A DNA stretch of 64,000 nucleotides from Sporisorium sorghi (lineage: Eukaryota; Basidiomycota; Ustilaginomycetes; Ustilaginales; Ustilaginaceae). Shown one piece after another: positions 41,390 to 52,700 of the stretch. The stretch covers positions 1 through 64,000 of the forward strand of contig JALCCG010000030.1 of the NCBI GenBank assembly GCA_023212695.1, in the 5' to 3' direction. The notes below the pieces were generated by a model that saw nothing but the letters and a program-made list of their open reading frames with translations, did not search any database and was not told where the DNA came from. Position numbers and translations under genes: made by a program. The first letter of the stretch is position 1. Each line of letters opens with the position of its first letter.

Positions 41390-44300
41390 CTAAATCCCAA
41401 TCGCACCCACAAAGATCACCGGCCTGTGGTCGGAGCGTCCCTCGAGCAGGCGCATTTCGCGGTCGTCGAGCGACTTGTACAGCAGGCACTCGATGTGGCC
41501 GCGCCTGGGGCCTAGGATTTTCACTTCATCCTCTGCGTTGCTGTCCTCTTGCTGGGGTGGAGCTTTTTCGGGGTGCACGTCGGCGGGGTGGCGGTGTGAG
41601 CGGAGCGCGGAGATGGCGGGGGTGAAGAAGGCGGGGAGGTGGGAGGAGAGGCTGTCCATCCACCCGCCGCGGTCGGGCGAGAGCGAGGCCGAGACGCGCC
41701 GGCGCGGTGGCAGCGGCGCCACCGGCGGCTCCTGCACGGGTGCGCTCGCTCCAGCGGCTGCGGAGACCGACCTCACACCCCGCCCCGCCTCCACGCCCTT
41801 CACCGGACTGCTACCGGAACTCGACTGCCTCGGCGGGATCACCAACCTCGCCTTCGCTACACCCCCAAACCGCCCCTCGCGCGCCTCGACCTGGCTCGGC
41901 AGATCCACGCTGCTCATCGCCTTGCCCTCCATCCCCAACCCCAGCCCGAGCCCCGCGCCTGCGTCCACCGCACTGGCACTCGTGGGGCTGGAGACGAGCT
42001 CGACACTGCTGCTGTTCGCGTGCGCACCAGTCGGCCCCCAGTGCGGCGCATGCGTCAGGTCCGAGAACGTCAGGCTGGGGGAAAGCGCTTTCATCTGGTG
42101 CCGGCGCCGGCTCGGGTGCAGGAAGCGTTGCAGGAGGTGTGGTGGGCGTGCTGTGTGTTGCGCCGAAGCCAGTGCGCGTGGTGTCTCTGCTCTGGCTGTT
42201 GCCGGCTCTGCGACGGTTTCGCTGCTGGGCTGCGGGTTTGCCGTCGTCGCTTCGTCAGCCAGTTGCGTCTGCTCGTGGACGAACACCATACTCGTGCTGC
42301 CCGCCACCGCCGCAATAAGCCCGGTCGAGGTGCTGCGGTGCACGCTCTGCGCATGCCTCCGCTCCGCCGCCTGCCTTAAGGGCGTAATGAGCGCGTTCGA
42401 CAGCGCCGTACCCACCCTCGACCCCAGCCGCCCCTCGTGCGCCTTACCCTCCGCAGCCACGCCGCCCCCGTCCTCGTCATCGGGGCCCAGCGGCACCGTC
42501 GACCGAAACAGCACGCGGTCGCACCACGACGGCACGCGCTGCTTGGCGCTCGTATCGTACGGCTGCGCTTCGAGGTAGTCGATCTGCTCTGCGGTGGCGC
42601 CCGTGAGATGCGGGTACTTTGCTTCTCGCTGCGCCTTGGCTGCGGCGAGCGCGGTCGCTTTGACCATCTGGAGCGACGAGCGGCGCGGGCCGGCGCGGAT
42701 GGGTGCGGGTACGGCGGGTGCGATGGCACCGTCATTCTCGATGGCATCGTGGCCGTCGTTGCTGCTGAGCACGTTGCGGAAGGTGGGCATCTCGCTGGTG
42801 CTGCTGCTGAGGTGCCCTTCCGAGGACAGAAGACTGCCGCGTCGTCCACCGCCGAGGGAGTACGACTCGTCCGCGTCAGCCGCTGCCTCGGTGCGCGGCG
42901 ATGGCATCGACGAGCCGATCGAATCAACCAGCGAGTAGTTGTCGCTCGACGCCGACGCCGGCGTCGCTGCTGACTTCTTAGGCGAATCGGACAACACGTT
43001 GAGCCACTTTTTCCGCCCCCCACCCTGCTGGCCACCGTCTGCCGACACGGCGCTGGTAATTTTCTCCTTCAAGTTGGAATGCGCCGCGCTACGCATCATG
43101 TCCATGATCTTGAACTTGGCCTTGATCGCTGCGCCTTGCGAGAAGAAGCGCGGGCCCTGGGCGGCGGTGGTGTTCTCGGCGAGTTGGCGCTGGCGTTGCA
43201 GCTCGAGTTCGCGCTCTCGCACCAGAGCGGGGTCGACGGCGGGCGTCTCGGTCGGACGAGCATCTTGCAGCTGGTACGAGCGCGCAAAGCCGGACGAGGA
43301 GGCGAACGAGCCGAATGCGGAGGACGAGGCGATCGAATAGCGGTCCTCATCGGAGCGGTCTGGGTCCTGTGCTTCGGTAGCGGCTATCGCCATGCTGTCG
43401 TCGCCGGCGTTGGACGAGGTGCCGAACCTCGCGGCGTCGCGGTTGGCGGAGAATGCATCGGCATCGAGCTCGCTCGGCGCCGCGTAGGACGTACTCGCAT
43501 CTGCCTGCCCTTCGGCTGGGTCAAGGCAGCCAGGGCTTTCCTCAGGAATGACGCTCTCGCCCAACGGCGTGCCAGCCATGTCCGAGTTGGCACTCTTCGT
43601 CGTCGCACCCCCCGCAGCCGCAGGGATATCCATCGCACTGCGCACCGACGTCTGCGTCTTGCTGCGTTTAATCTTGAGCGTCTTGAGCACATCGTACTTG
43701 TACGTCGGCGGGAAATGGATCGGCGCCTCCCTGAACCCCCTAAACGCCTCGCCCTCTTTGAGCACTTTACCCAGCTGATCAAACGCCAGCGCCTGGTCGT
43801 ACTTCTTGTTCATCATGAGCCAGTCGGCATGCTGGCGCGAAATGTCAATGCGAAAATTGAGATCGCCAAACCAAAACGTATGGTCAAACTGCTCCGTGAT
43901 ATCCTCCAGCCGCGACCGCGGGTTGTCCGGTGGCAAAAACGAATCGACCTTCAGCGCGGCTTTGATCTTGGCGACGTTGGCGAGACGCAGTGCCACCTTG
44001 TCCTCGTGCGCTGCAAGGTGCGCGTTGACGAACAGCAGCCGCGTGGTGCCCAGCTTGAGCGAGATGCCGACGCCGCCCTTGTTGCCGACGCGGCCTGCGA
44101 GGAGACCAGACTTGACGTGCGAGCGTGATGCGCCGCGCACGCGGTCTTTGCACCCGCGCCACACGTACACTGCCATGTAGCAGCCCATCATGCGCTCCTT
44201 GATCACCAGCTCGTACGGGCCCAACGCTTTCGGGATCGAGTCGGCAAACGCGCGCTCTGGCCCTTTTTGGGTGATGGAAGCTTCGGGTGCAGGAGACGCT

Positions 44301-44583
44301 GTGTCGCGTGCAACGTTGCTGCCGACGCTTGCTCCGGGCGCAGAAGGCGCTGGCGGACACGGCGACGGAGAGCGAGAGGGTGTGGGTGGCTCGACGTGCA
44401 CCTCGGCGACCGCAGGCGAGACGGCGCGCGAGTTGGCCTCTCCACCGCCGGCTGCCAATTTAGACAAACTGTGCGACGAGCTCATGCGGCTCATCGCAGG
44501 CGTGCCAGGAACCGCCAACCACCCTCCCGAGCCTGTCGTCGACGACGCTTCCTTCAACGGCTCAGCGGGCTGCAGTGCCTGCT

Positions 44584-44614
<31 letters not shown>

Positions 44615-46438
44615 CTGTGATGCCGCGAACGGCTGCGACCCGCTCCGATGCAAAACCGCAGTAGGCGAGAGCAGCACCGGAGACGAGACGCACTCGGTAT
44701 CCGTGAAAATGGCCGGGCTTGAGCGCCCCGAAGCTGGCGTCGACCTTTTCGCAAGCTCTCCACGATTGAGATTGAGCTTGGGCACCAGCCGTCTTCGCTT
44801 GTCGGCGCTGGCGGAAGCTTCGGAGGGCACAGCAGCCTGTGCATCTGAAGGAATAGCAAAGCCGTCGGAAGTACTCTGATTTGGCGTGCCGGGCAGACTG
44901 ACGCTAGTGGGGATGGCGACCGGGCTGGCTGCGCGCGATAGGTCGGGTGTGACGGCGGCTGAAAACGAGTGGAAGGGTGCACCTTGCTGAGTGTCGGCCA
45001 GGGACTCGCGAGACTGTGCAAACTCTTTCTTGGAAGCCGAGTGAGATAGAGCACGAGCAAGCCGAGCGCCGCTGATGAACGACTTCTCCTTGTGATCCTT
45101 GTCCTTCTTCGCGAGCTGGTTGCGACAGAGCCAATCCTCGCAGAGATCGCTCCATCCTTTACCACCAATGTTGGGCCACGCGACGAGCTTATCGTCGTGG
45201 TTCGTTTCGGACGAGGTGCTGAAACCAGGCATGGAGCTGCCGCCGATCATGGGCGACGCAAGCGGCATGCCGGGAAGCGCCGAGGAGAGCGGTCCGGACA
45301 AGAAGGGAAAGCCGTGGTCGTCAGAAGGCACCTGAAGGCCATCCTTGCTGGTTGCTTCGTCGGTGGTGGAGTGAGCGGATTTCGAGGTTTCGGCAGCGGC
45401 GTTGGAGAAGTTGTCGCTGTCACCCGAACGTTGCTTCTCCTTTGTCTTGGCTTGCTTGGGTTTGTCCTTTTCCTTGGCAGCACGGGTCTTTTGCTTTCCG
45501 AAATCACCGAGCTCTCCCGCCATGCCCACGCTGGTGGCCAGGCGCTTGCCGTCGCCCCACGGACATTCCTGGCCGGCGATGACCAACAGGTGGTAAGGGT
45601 GCGAGTCGTCGTGCGGGAGTGGAGGAATGCGATCTGCTCTTGGCACATGCTCCTGGCCAACGACATGTGCACCTCTCTGATCTGGCTGTTCTTGCTCGTC
45701 TTCATCGGCACTTTCGTAGCTGATATCCCAATCAGGATCGGGTGCGACATATTGACCCGCTTTGCCGAGTAAGACTTGGAGGTCGCCTTTGGGGACGCTG
45801 TCGTGCATGTTCCAGGTGATGATACGCACTTTTATAGAAGGGCGCTGGCGAATTTGCTGCCGACTCGGCGCAGGCTGGGGCTGTGACGGTTCCGTGGCTA
45901 CCGAAGAGGGATTTGGATCTGTTGAGAGGTGAGAAGGGTCGAGACTGGACGCCCTTGACGGACCAGAAGAGTGCGAATCGGAGCGTTGAGTGGCAGCTGC
46001 GATGCGATCCAGATTAGATGCAGTAACAGAGCGGGGCAGAGCTGCGAGCTTGGGCGGGGGCGAAGACGCCAAGGGTGCCATTGTGGTGGGCGGAGTTGCC
46101 CTTGACAGTACATGGAGGGCGCCTGTAGGTCGTTTGCGCTTTGGCAGCGGACAGTCGAGCTTCAATGATGACGATGATGCATGGGCGTCACTCTGTATTG
46201 AAGTTGAGCTGGACAAAGGATCTAGGTCTGTGTGGTGATGGCTGGGAGCGTCGGAAGCAGGAGACAGAGCAGGGCTCGAGTTGCAGTGCGAGTTGCAGTG
46301 CTGTAACAGAGCGTGCAAGCGTGCACGCAGTGGAGGCTGATGTGGATGTAGTGCCTCAGCGTCGGTTGTATGGGATGGAGTAGAGGTTGAAGCTGGACTC
46401 GACATGCTGGGCGGGGGGGGGGTGCAAGGCGTCGACAT
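41390..46438 (-). CDS. Inositol-polyphosphate 5-phosphatase with three long insertions
   Basis: This 1682-residue protein removes the 5-phosphate of phosphoinositides or inositol phosphates. All main blocks of the Mg-dependent catalytic fold are present in order: RIITWNMHDS (about 204-213), AGQECP (from G289), a GNKGGVGI block and FVNAHLAAHEDK, FWFGDLNFRID (D859, N861), PPTYKYD (D916), RVPSWCDRVL (W1305) and GRSDHRPV (D1670, H1671) close to the C-terminus. No Sac1, PH or transmembrane part is visible. Three disordered Ser/Ala/Pro-rich linkers, roughly residues 300-720, 917-1295 and 1315-1640, interrupt a core that normally spans 300-350 residues. The start ATG lies before a Pro-rich N-terminus; a second ATG is at 46405. 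Specificity (PI(4,5)P2 or other) cannot be read from sequence. Confidence 0.92.
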
Positions 46439-47533
46439 GCTTAGAGGGGTGATGTGAGCATGTCGATGGCTCGTAAGCCGGTCAAAGGTGGTCGAGCATG
46501 CGGTGGTCGCTGGTTTGAGTGTCTACTGCGACTGTAGAACAAGTGAAGTGTGACTTGGTAAGATGGTGTTGGTGAGGATGCAAAGAGCCGTTGTTGGACA
46601 GAGCGAGTTGCTTTACTGCAGCTTTCAACACAAGCCCGCCTCCAAAAAGAGTAAACAGGGGTTGGACACCTACACAACTCCCTAAAAAGCAAGATTGAGC
46701 TGCTGTTGCATGGACAAGCTGCAGCCGGCGGCGACCAAAGCCAACCCCCACCAGGCGTGCAGATGCTGGCTTGTTGGCCACCATGAAGCCTCAGCTTGGA
46801 CCTTGTCTCGGCAGCAAATCAAGCTGGATTTCAGGGGTGGTTGCTTTGCTCGGTGTTACACCAAGCTGCTGATGAGCAACATGATGCATCTCGCTTGTTT
46901 GCTCTTTGTCGGCGTTTAAAATTTGGTCTTTGTCGAAAAGGAGCCTTCCATGTCATTTGTCTCTGGCGTACACACAGCAAGTGCGTCACTGACAACGTCT
47001 GACCTCCCACCAACCGTTTGAGAGCAGATACAACGACACCAGCAAGAGAGATCCATGTTCCTTTCATCGTCGCAAGGCCCTCTGCATCTAGATAAGGCGC
47101 TGAGCCAGATCGGTGATTTGCATTCATGATGTCGATAGCTGCAATCTAACACTACAAAAATTTGGCCACCACTCTCTCTTATTCACGTCGTAAAAAAAAA
47201 AGGATTTTGCTTCAGCTTCACCTGTGCTTGAAAATTGAGCCACAACATGAAGCTGTCACATGCTTGGGCCGTTGGCTTAATTAAACCAGCTGTCAATTTA
47301 ACATTTCAATAATTTCGCCATGCATGCATGTCTGCCCTCAGCTCAACCTCTTGCCCCCCTGCCATGACCATGCTCAACACCACTGCCCTGCTGGCAACCC
47401 ACACTACCCAAGAGTAAATGTCACCCCAGAGTTTACCCTCAGTGGCTTCACATTTCACAACATCTCTCTCTCATGCATGGCGACGACATCAAGCATCAAC
47501 CACAATGGAAAAAGTTGAATAATTTATACATGC

Positions 47534-47701
47534 ATCATTGGCTCTCTCATAGGCAATGAATTAAAAATACTGAACCATCAGTGATTCATCAGCTATGAAA
47601 TGGCAATGATTGAGCTTCACTCATAGGCTGCCTATGATTCAGCAATGATACAATTTTGAATCATTGCCAATGAAAATGTGTATCATAGGTTCACTCATAG
47701 G
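47534..47701. repeat. TCATAGG / CAATGA short-repeat and hairpin block
   Basis: The 7-mer TCATAGG occurs at 47547, 47621, 47683 and 47695, and its complement CCTATGA at 47631. CAATGA or TCATTG occurs six times. A nested hairpin is possible: outer arms GGCAATGATT (47602-47611) and AATCATTGCC (47659-47668), inner arms TCATAGGC and GCCTATGA around one base (47621-47637). This resembles the sub-terminal repeats of DNA transposons or a cluster of factor sites. Confidence 0.8.
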
Positions 47702-48349
47702 GTGGAGGAAAAAAATAAACAAAATCAGATGAACTTGGAATTAATTATCTCAGGTGTGTATCACTGATATGATTTCAGTGGTATAATAATGCAGGGAGAA
47801 ATAATCCTTTGTGAGCCTGGTTGATGACGGTCTGGTAGCTTGGTCATCTGTCGATACAGTACATGGTCGTCTTATATATGCAACAGGTGAGCCTCCTAAC
47901 TAGTGTGTTTCCACCCTTTCTTCCTGTGTACCGCTTCTCCATGTTGCCTTCCTGTTGTCGGTACAGATAACCTGTGTTCGGTGTAGACAAGGTGTCCTTG
48001 GTCCAGCTTGCTCCGACCATTCCATGATCTCCTCCTTCCTGACTCAAATTCCTGGTCCCTCATTGGCTGCCGAGAATGGGCACATCTGATTGGTCAATGA
48101 GCTCAGCCAGTGGTGAGGTCGATCATGCCAGGTCCATATGTATCTCTGGTCATGTTCAGGTAAAGACGTGCAGTCAACTGGCAGTCGAGCAGGTCCATGT
48201 AGCCAATGAATTGTTGGCACCTATAAGTGCCTCTCTGCTGGGAGCCTTGGCCATTCGTCATCGGGTCTGTCTGGACCTCTTTGAGCAAGATCAGTCACCT
48301 CATTGGTTTGAGTGGCAAACCAATGGCAAGTGAGCGGTGAATGCCAGAA

Positions 48350-49420
48350 GTGAGCGGTGAGTGTTGGTTGTCTCCGCATCATATGTGTTCCATGTGCCAA
48401 GCATGCATTTTCTGTCTGGTAAATGCATTATCTGCACCAACAATGCCAAGTGTGTGGTGAGACAGGTTCCTGCTGAAATGGTGAAGTCAAATCCTTTCGG
48501 ATTTTCCAACAGCTCTCTGTTGGATTCACCATGCAAATTCAGACTTCCATCTCATACTCGAGTACATCACTTCACAAAGCCCAACACTCAGCGGTGAGTG
48601 TTGGAACCAATCAGAAGATCTCAAGACGCGATGCTCAGTCCTCGGAGAAATTCTCACGGATTTTCCCACCTCGAATAATGCGGACCCACAATCTTATTGG
48701 TCCAGGCACAAGTCTCAACACTCAGCACTGAGTGTTGAGCACCCTCGAATGGCTACGAACACTTGGTGATGGGAACCGAAACCCAATGGACCAATGACAA
48801 ACCTCCCAGGGAAACCTTCCACCCGGATGAAGCTGAGTCAGGTCACCTTGCTTGGTTGAACTCAAGATAGCACTTGGACCTGGGAGAGCTGAGCCAATCA
48901 GAGATCATGGAAACTCACAAGAGGCAATGCAGACACCCTTGAAGGAGAGTGACACTCAGCACTGAGTGTAGTGCTCCACCGACGGCTTTGAACACTCAGT
49001 ACTGAGTGTGGCACTTCATCAGAGCACGATGAATGCTTAGCAAAGGAACTCAGGACCTATGCTGTAGTTGACACATGCTCATAGCGAAGGATAACTAGCT
49101 CACTCACATGTATATAAGGACCTGAGAATGCACAAAGATGAGGAAAGAAATATCATCGAATCACTAACTTATACGACTGAACCCTAAGATCATTGAGCAA
49201 CTCCCAACACTCAGCACTGAGTGTTGAAACTCGACAAGCCATATTTGAAGCTTCCAACCACTGCACTACATTCATTACTCGATATTATCCCACCATAACT
49301 GATATCCTGACATTGCAGTCCAGACCATTCACACATGGGACTCTGGAATCGCATGACACTCTCCCAAGATCGCAACTTAGAAATCACAGCACTGAGTCTA
49401 AACACTCAGTGCTGGGTGTT
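48350..49420. repeat. Array of related palindromes (core ACACTCAG..CTGAGTGT)
   Basis: Six palindromes with the same core occur: 48581-48604 (10-base arms, spacer GCGG), 48714-48739 (12-base arms, spacer CA), 48952-48969, 48992-49009 (ACACTCAGTACTGAGTGT, perfect), 49205-49226 (10-base arms, spacer CA) and 49401-49420 (one mismatch). A half-copy lies at 48350-48367, next to a 20-base tandem step of TGAGCGGTGA (48331 and 48351). All lie 310-1385 bases upstream of the NTE1 start. Confidence 0.9.
48733..49209 (+). mobile_element. Possible solo LTR-like segment
   Basis: The 477-base segment starts TGTTGAG and ends CCCAACA, so it has TG...CA ends with a 5-base inverted TGTTG/CAACA, and carries TATATAAGG at 49111-49119 as an LTR promoter would. 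The flanking 5-mers are CTGAG and CTCAG, one mismatch from a target duplication. The ends are however parts of the palindrome array, which could create this look by chance. No gag or pol is nearby. Confidence 0.2.
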
Positions 49421-49733
49421 GTAAGTCATATCTGTGTATTGAATAACTGACGCCAACTTCTGCACATAAGTCGATGACTTAGCTCTATTTTCTAATACTC
49501 TCTCGCTTTTTTTTTTTCTCACTTTTTCGATTTTTTCGATTTTTTTTTTAAACTGCATTTTTCGAGAAAAGCCTCGGCTCGCTCGCTCGGACCAATTTTT
49601 CAAGGGCTCAGTTCTGTCAATTAGAGCCGCTCCTCCTCCTCCTCCTCTTCATCCACCACCACTACATACAGAGCTGAACGCTTCTGGAGCATATCACTTC
49701 GCTCGTGCGCTCTTGCTAGACAGCCTCGGCATC

Positions 49734-52700
49734 ATGTCGCAGGTACCAGCGGCCTCGCAGCCATCCTGGTCGTCGGTCGCTTCAGCTGCATTGTCGACTG
49801 CCACTGAAGCTTCTTCCACCGCAGCAACAGCAGCAGCAGCAGCCAACCCTTATGCCGATGAACGCAACCCTCTCATCGCTCTCTTCGATGGCCTGCTCAG
49901 AGTCGTACTCGCCTCGCTCAATCTCATCCGCATCCTCGCTACCTTTTTCACCATCACCCTTCCCAGCCTCGTCTACACCATCCTCCACTACAGTCTAACC
50001 CTCCAGCTCAACTTCCCATCCCTCGCCCTCCTCTTCCTCACCTCGCTGGTCTCCGCCTTCATTTGGCTGCGTTATCGTCATCTCAACAAGTACGAACGTC
50101 TTCGAGAGGTGCCTCTCATTCGAGATGAAGGCTTCAACCTCAACCCAGACGTCGCATCAGCTGGAGGCGACAACGACCGCGGCAGCTTCCACAACTACCT
50201 CGACGACTTTCTCCAAGCCATTCGCATCTTTGGCTTCCTCGAAAAGCCCGTCTTCCACGAACTTGCTCGCCACTTGCAGACACGAAGACTCGTCGCCGGC
50301 GATAGCCTCTCGCTCGACACCGACTTTTCCTTCTACATTGTCATCGACGGCCACGTTCAGGTCTACGCTCCCTTGCCCTCGGCCACCGCCAGCGCAGTCG
50401 GTCAGGACACCGTCGAGGACGAAGACGACAGCGGATATCAACTGCTCAACGAAGTCGAGAGCGGAGGCACCCTCAGTAGTCTCTTCACCATCCTCAGCCT
50501 CTTCACCGAAGATGTCAAGCTCTCCTTTGGCGCCGACGACGACTCTCATCTCGCTTCCCATCCTCTCGCCAACTCGACCATGGACCGTCAATACAGCTCT
50601 GCTTACTCAGTTCGCGGCAGCAATGCCACCGCCCCTACTTCTCCCTACGCCTCGGCTTTCAACCCGCCATCTCAGACCGCTGCTCAGCTTCAGCTCAACG
50701 CCGCTGCTCTCCGCAATGTGCCTGCTGCCATGTCCACAGAAGGCGCAGTAGAGCGGCTCGGAGGAGGTGCTGCCGCCGCCGTCCGTTTGGCGTCGAGGTC
50801 CTCTCACTCTCGCACCGTTTCGTCTAGTACCGAGTCCATGACCATACAGGAAGGCGACACGAGTACCGTCATGGACCCACATGAAACCTTCGACGAAAGC
50901 GCGCCCAACTCTCTGGGCCACGCTCCTGATCTGCAGATGCCTCCAGCACAGGCTACTGCGCCCTTTACCCACTTTGCTCCTGGTTATCAGGCTTCTCCCG
51001 CCGGCACACCCATGTCCGCCATGCCATCATCCTCCCAATCTCCCTTCTTTCGCGGTCGTGCTACGTCAATTCATGGCCTTCACGAAGGTATTGGGGGCGG
51101 CCCCACCACACCCGGCTCCATCCGCAGTGCCATGAGCAGCAGCGCTCATGGTCACTTTCAGCCGCACCCTCACCACCTTCCGCGACAAGGCGTAGGCACC
51201 GTAGCGCGCGCCACCGTCGACACTACGCTCGCCGTCATCCCCGCAGAGGCCTTCAAGCGTCTCACCAAAAGGTTCCCCAACGCCGCTGCTCACATCGTCC
51301 AAGTCATCCTTGCTCGTCTTTCGCGTGTCACCTTCCACACAGCACACAAGTATCTCGGCCTCACCAAGGAAGTCATGCGCACCGAAAAGTCCATCAACGA
51401 TCTTGCTTGCTTCCCACTTCCTTCCGAGTTTTACGAGAAGGGCGGCATGGACAAGCTCCGCCATCGCTTCCTTCCTCAGCCCACCTCCAAGCGCGATTCG
51501 ACCCTTGATGACGACTACTTCCGCAATTTCCAGCAATGGACTTCAACCACCCAACGAAGCGCCACGCCTGTGCAGGCAACAGCACGTGATGCCGACAGCA
51601 TCACAAACAGTCCGCCCAAGGTGCGCATCGCTACAGAACAGCCGTCGTTCCCAACCAGTCCAAAGCAATCCAACAGAAAGGGTGCAGTGCCCCCGCGCAT
51701 CGCTACAGCCAAGACGCCCTGGGGTCATCCTGATCCGCCTCTCAAGACGCCCACGGCTCGCACCACCGTTGGCCCTGGTGACTTGCTCAGCATGGCCAGC
51801 ATGAGCCAAGATGGTTGGCACACCAGCGGTTTCGACATTCACTCAGCACAGCCCACGCCACGCGCAAAGCCACGCTCCGTCTCCAAGCTCGAGCCGTTCC
51901 ACGGTCCCTTGCCACATCCCATGGACGACTCCAACGGCGGCACCAGTCCGGGTTCCCGTATCTCGCCCATTCCAAGGCGCAATGGCAGCATCAGCGCATC
52001 ACACTACGGCGAAGACCTGAATGGCGAGCGTCCCAGTTCCAACATTGGTCTGCCTCACTTCGACATCAAGAATGAAGTCATGGACTGCATTGCAAAGAGC
52101 ATCGGTCTCGCCCAGGCTGCCACCTCGCCCATCGCGCCCAGCTTCCAGGCAAGCCCTCACATCAACGCGCAGGACTCTCTGTTGCAGCGCTCCGTCTTCA
52201 AGTCGGCCTTCAGCTCGCTCAGCATGCTCGATGCTGCCATGGCCGAGGAAGAGTCGAGTATCACGGGCACCAACAGCTCCATGGCTGGACACGGCCCCTC
52301 TGGCTTTCATCTCTCCGACTTTGAGAACGAAGTCGAGATCAAGTTCTTCCCCGCTGGAAGCACGCTGGTCAAGGCTGGCGAAAGCCGGGCCGGGCTGTTC
52401 TACGTCATTGACGGCTTTTTGGACGTCTTGCTTCCTGCCGAAGCCAACGAGCTCGAGGAGGAAGATCACCCAAACAAGAAACGCAAACCTGCCGCCAGCA
52501 GTGGCGCTGGTCTGGCGTCCTCGGTGGCGAGCCAGCAGAAGCCTGCTTCGCATCGTAAGGACACCTCATCCGCTACGCTGCGAGCTGGTCGTCACGAAGA
52601 CGACGCTCCGCGCGACGCCGGGTCATCACGACCTCAACGCAGAGGCACAGACACGGATCGCCTTAGCAGTAACGACGAGGCTGCCGCATCTTCGCATCGG

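Larger units (their letters stand above)
46439..49733. other. Gene-poor, AT-richer divergent interval with inverted repeats
   Basis: This 3.3-kb stretch between the 5-phosphatase gene (minus) and NTE1 (plus) has lower GC than its surroundings and only short unconvincing frames. It holds a TCATAGG/CAATGA repeat block (47534-47701), ten CCAAT/ATTGG pentamers between 48062 and 48898, and an array of near-perfect palindromes (48350-49420). It ends with T-rich sequence at 49508-49560. It may be a large regulatory region, decayed mobile DNA, or both. Confidence 0.7.

Noticed and set aside
46439..49733. Centromere or telomere-associated sequence
   Set aside because: The interval is AT-richer and gene-poor, but no TTAGGG repeats or retroelement array are seen and it is short; kept only as a test suggestion.
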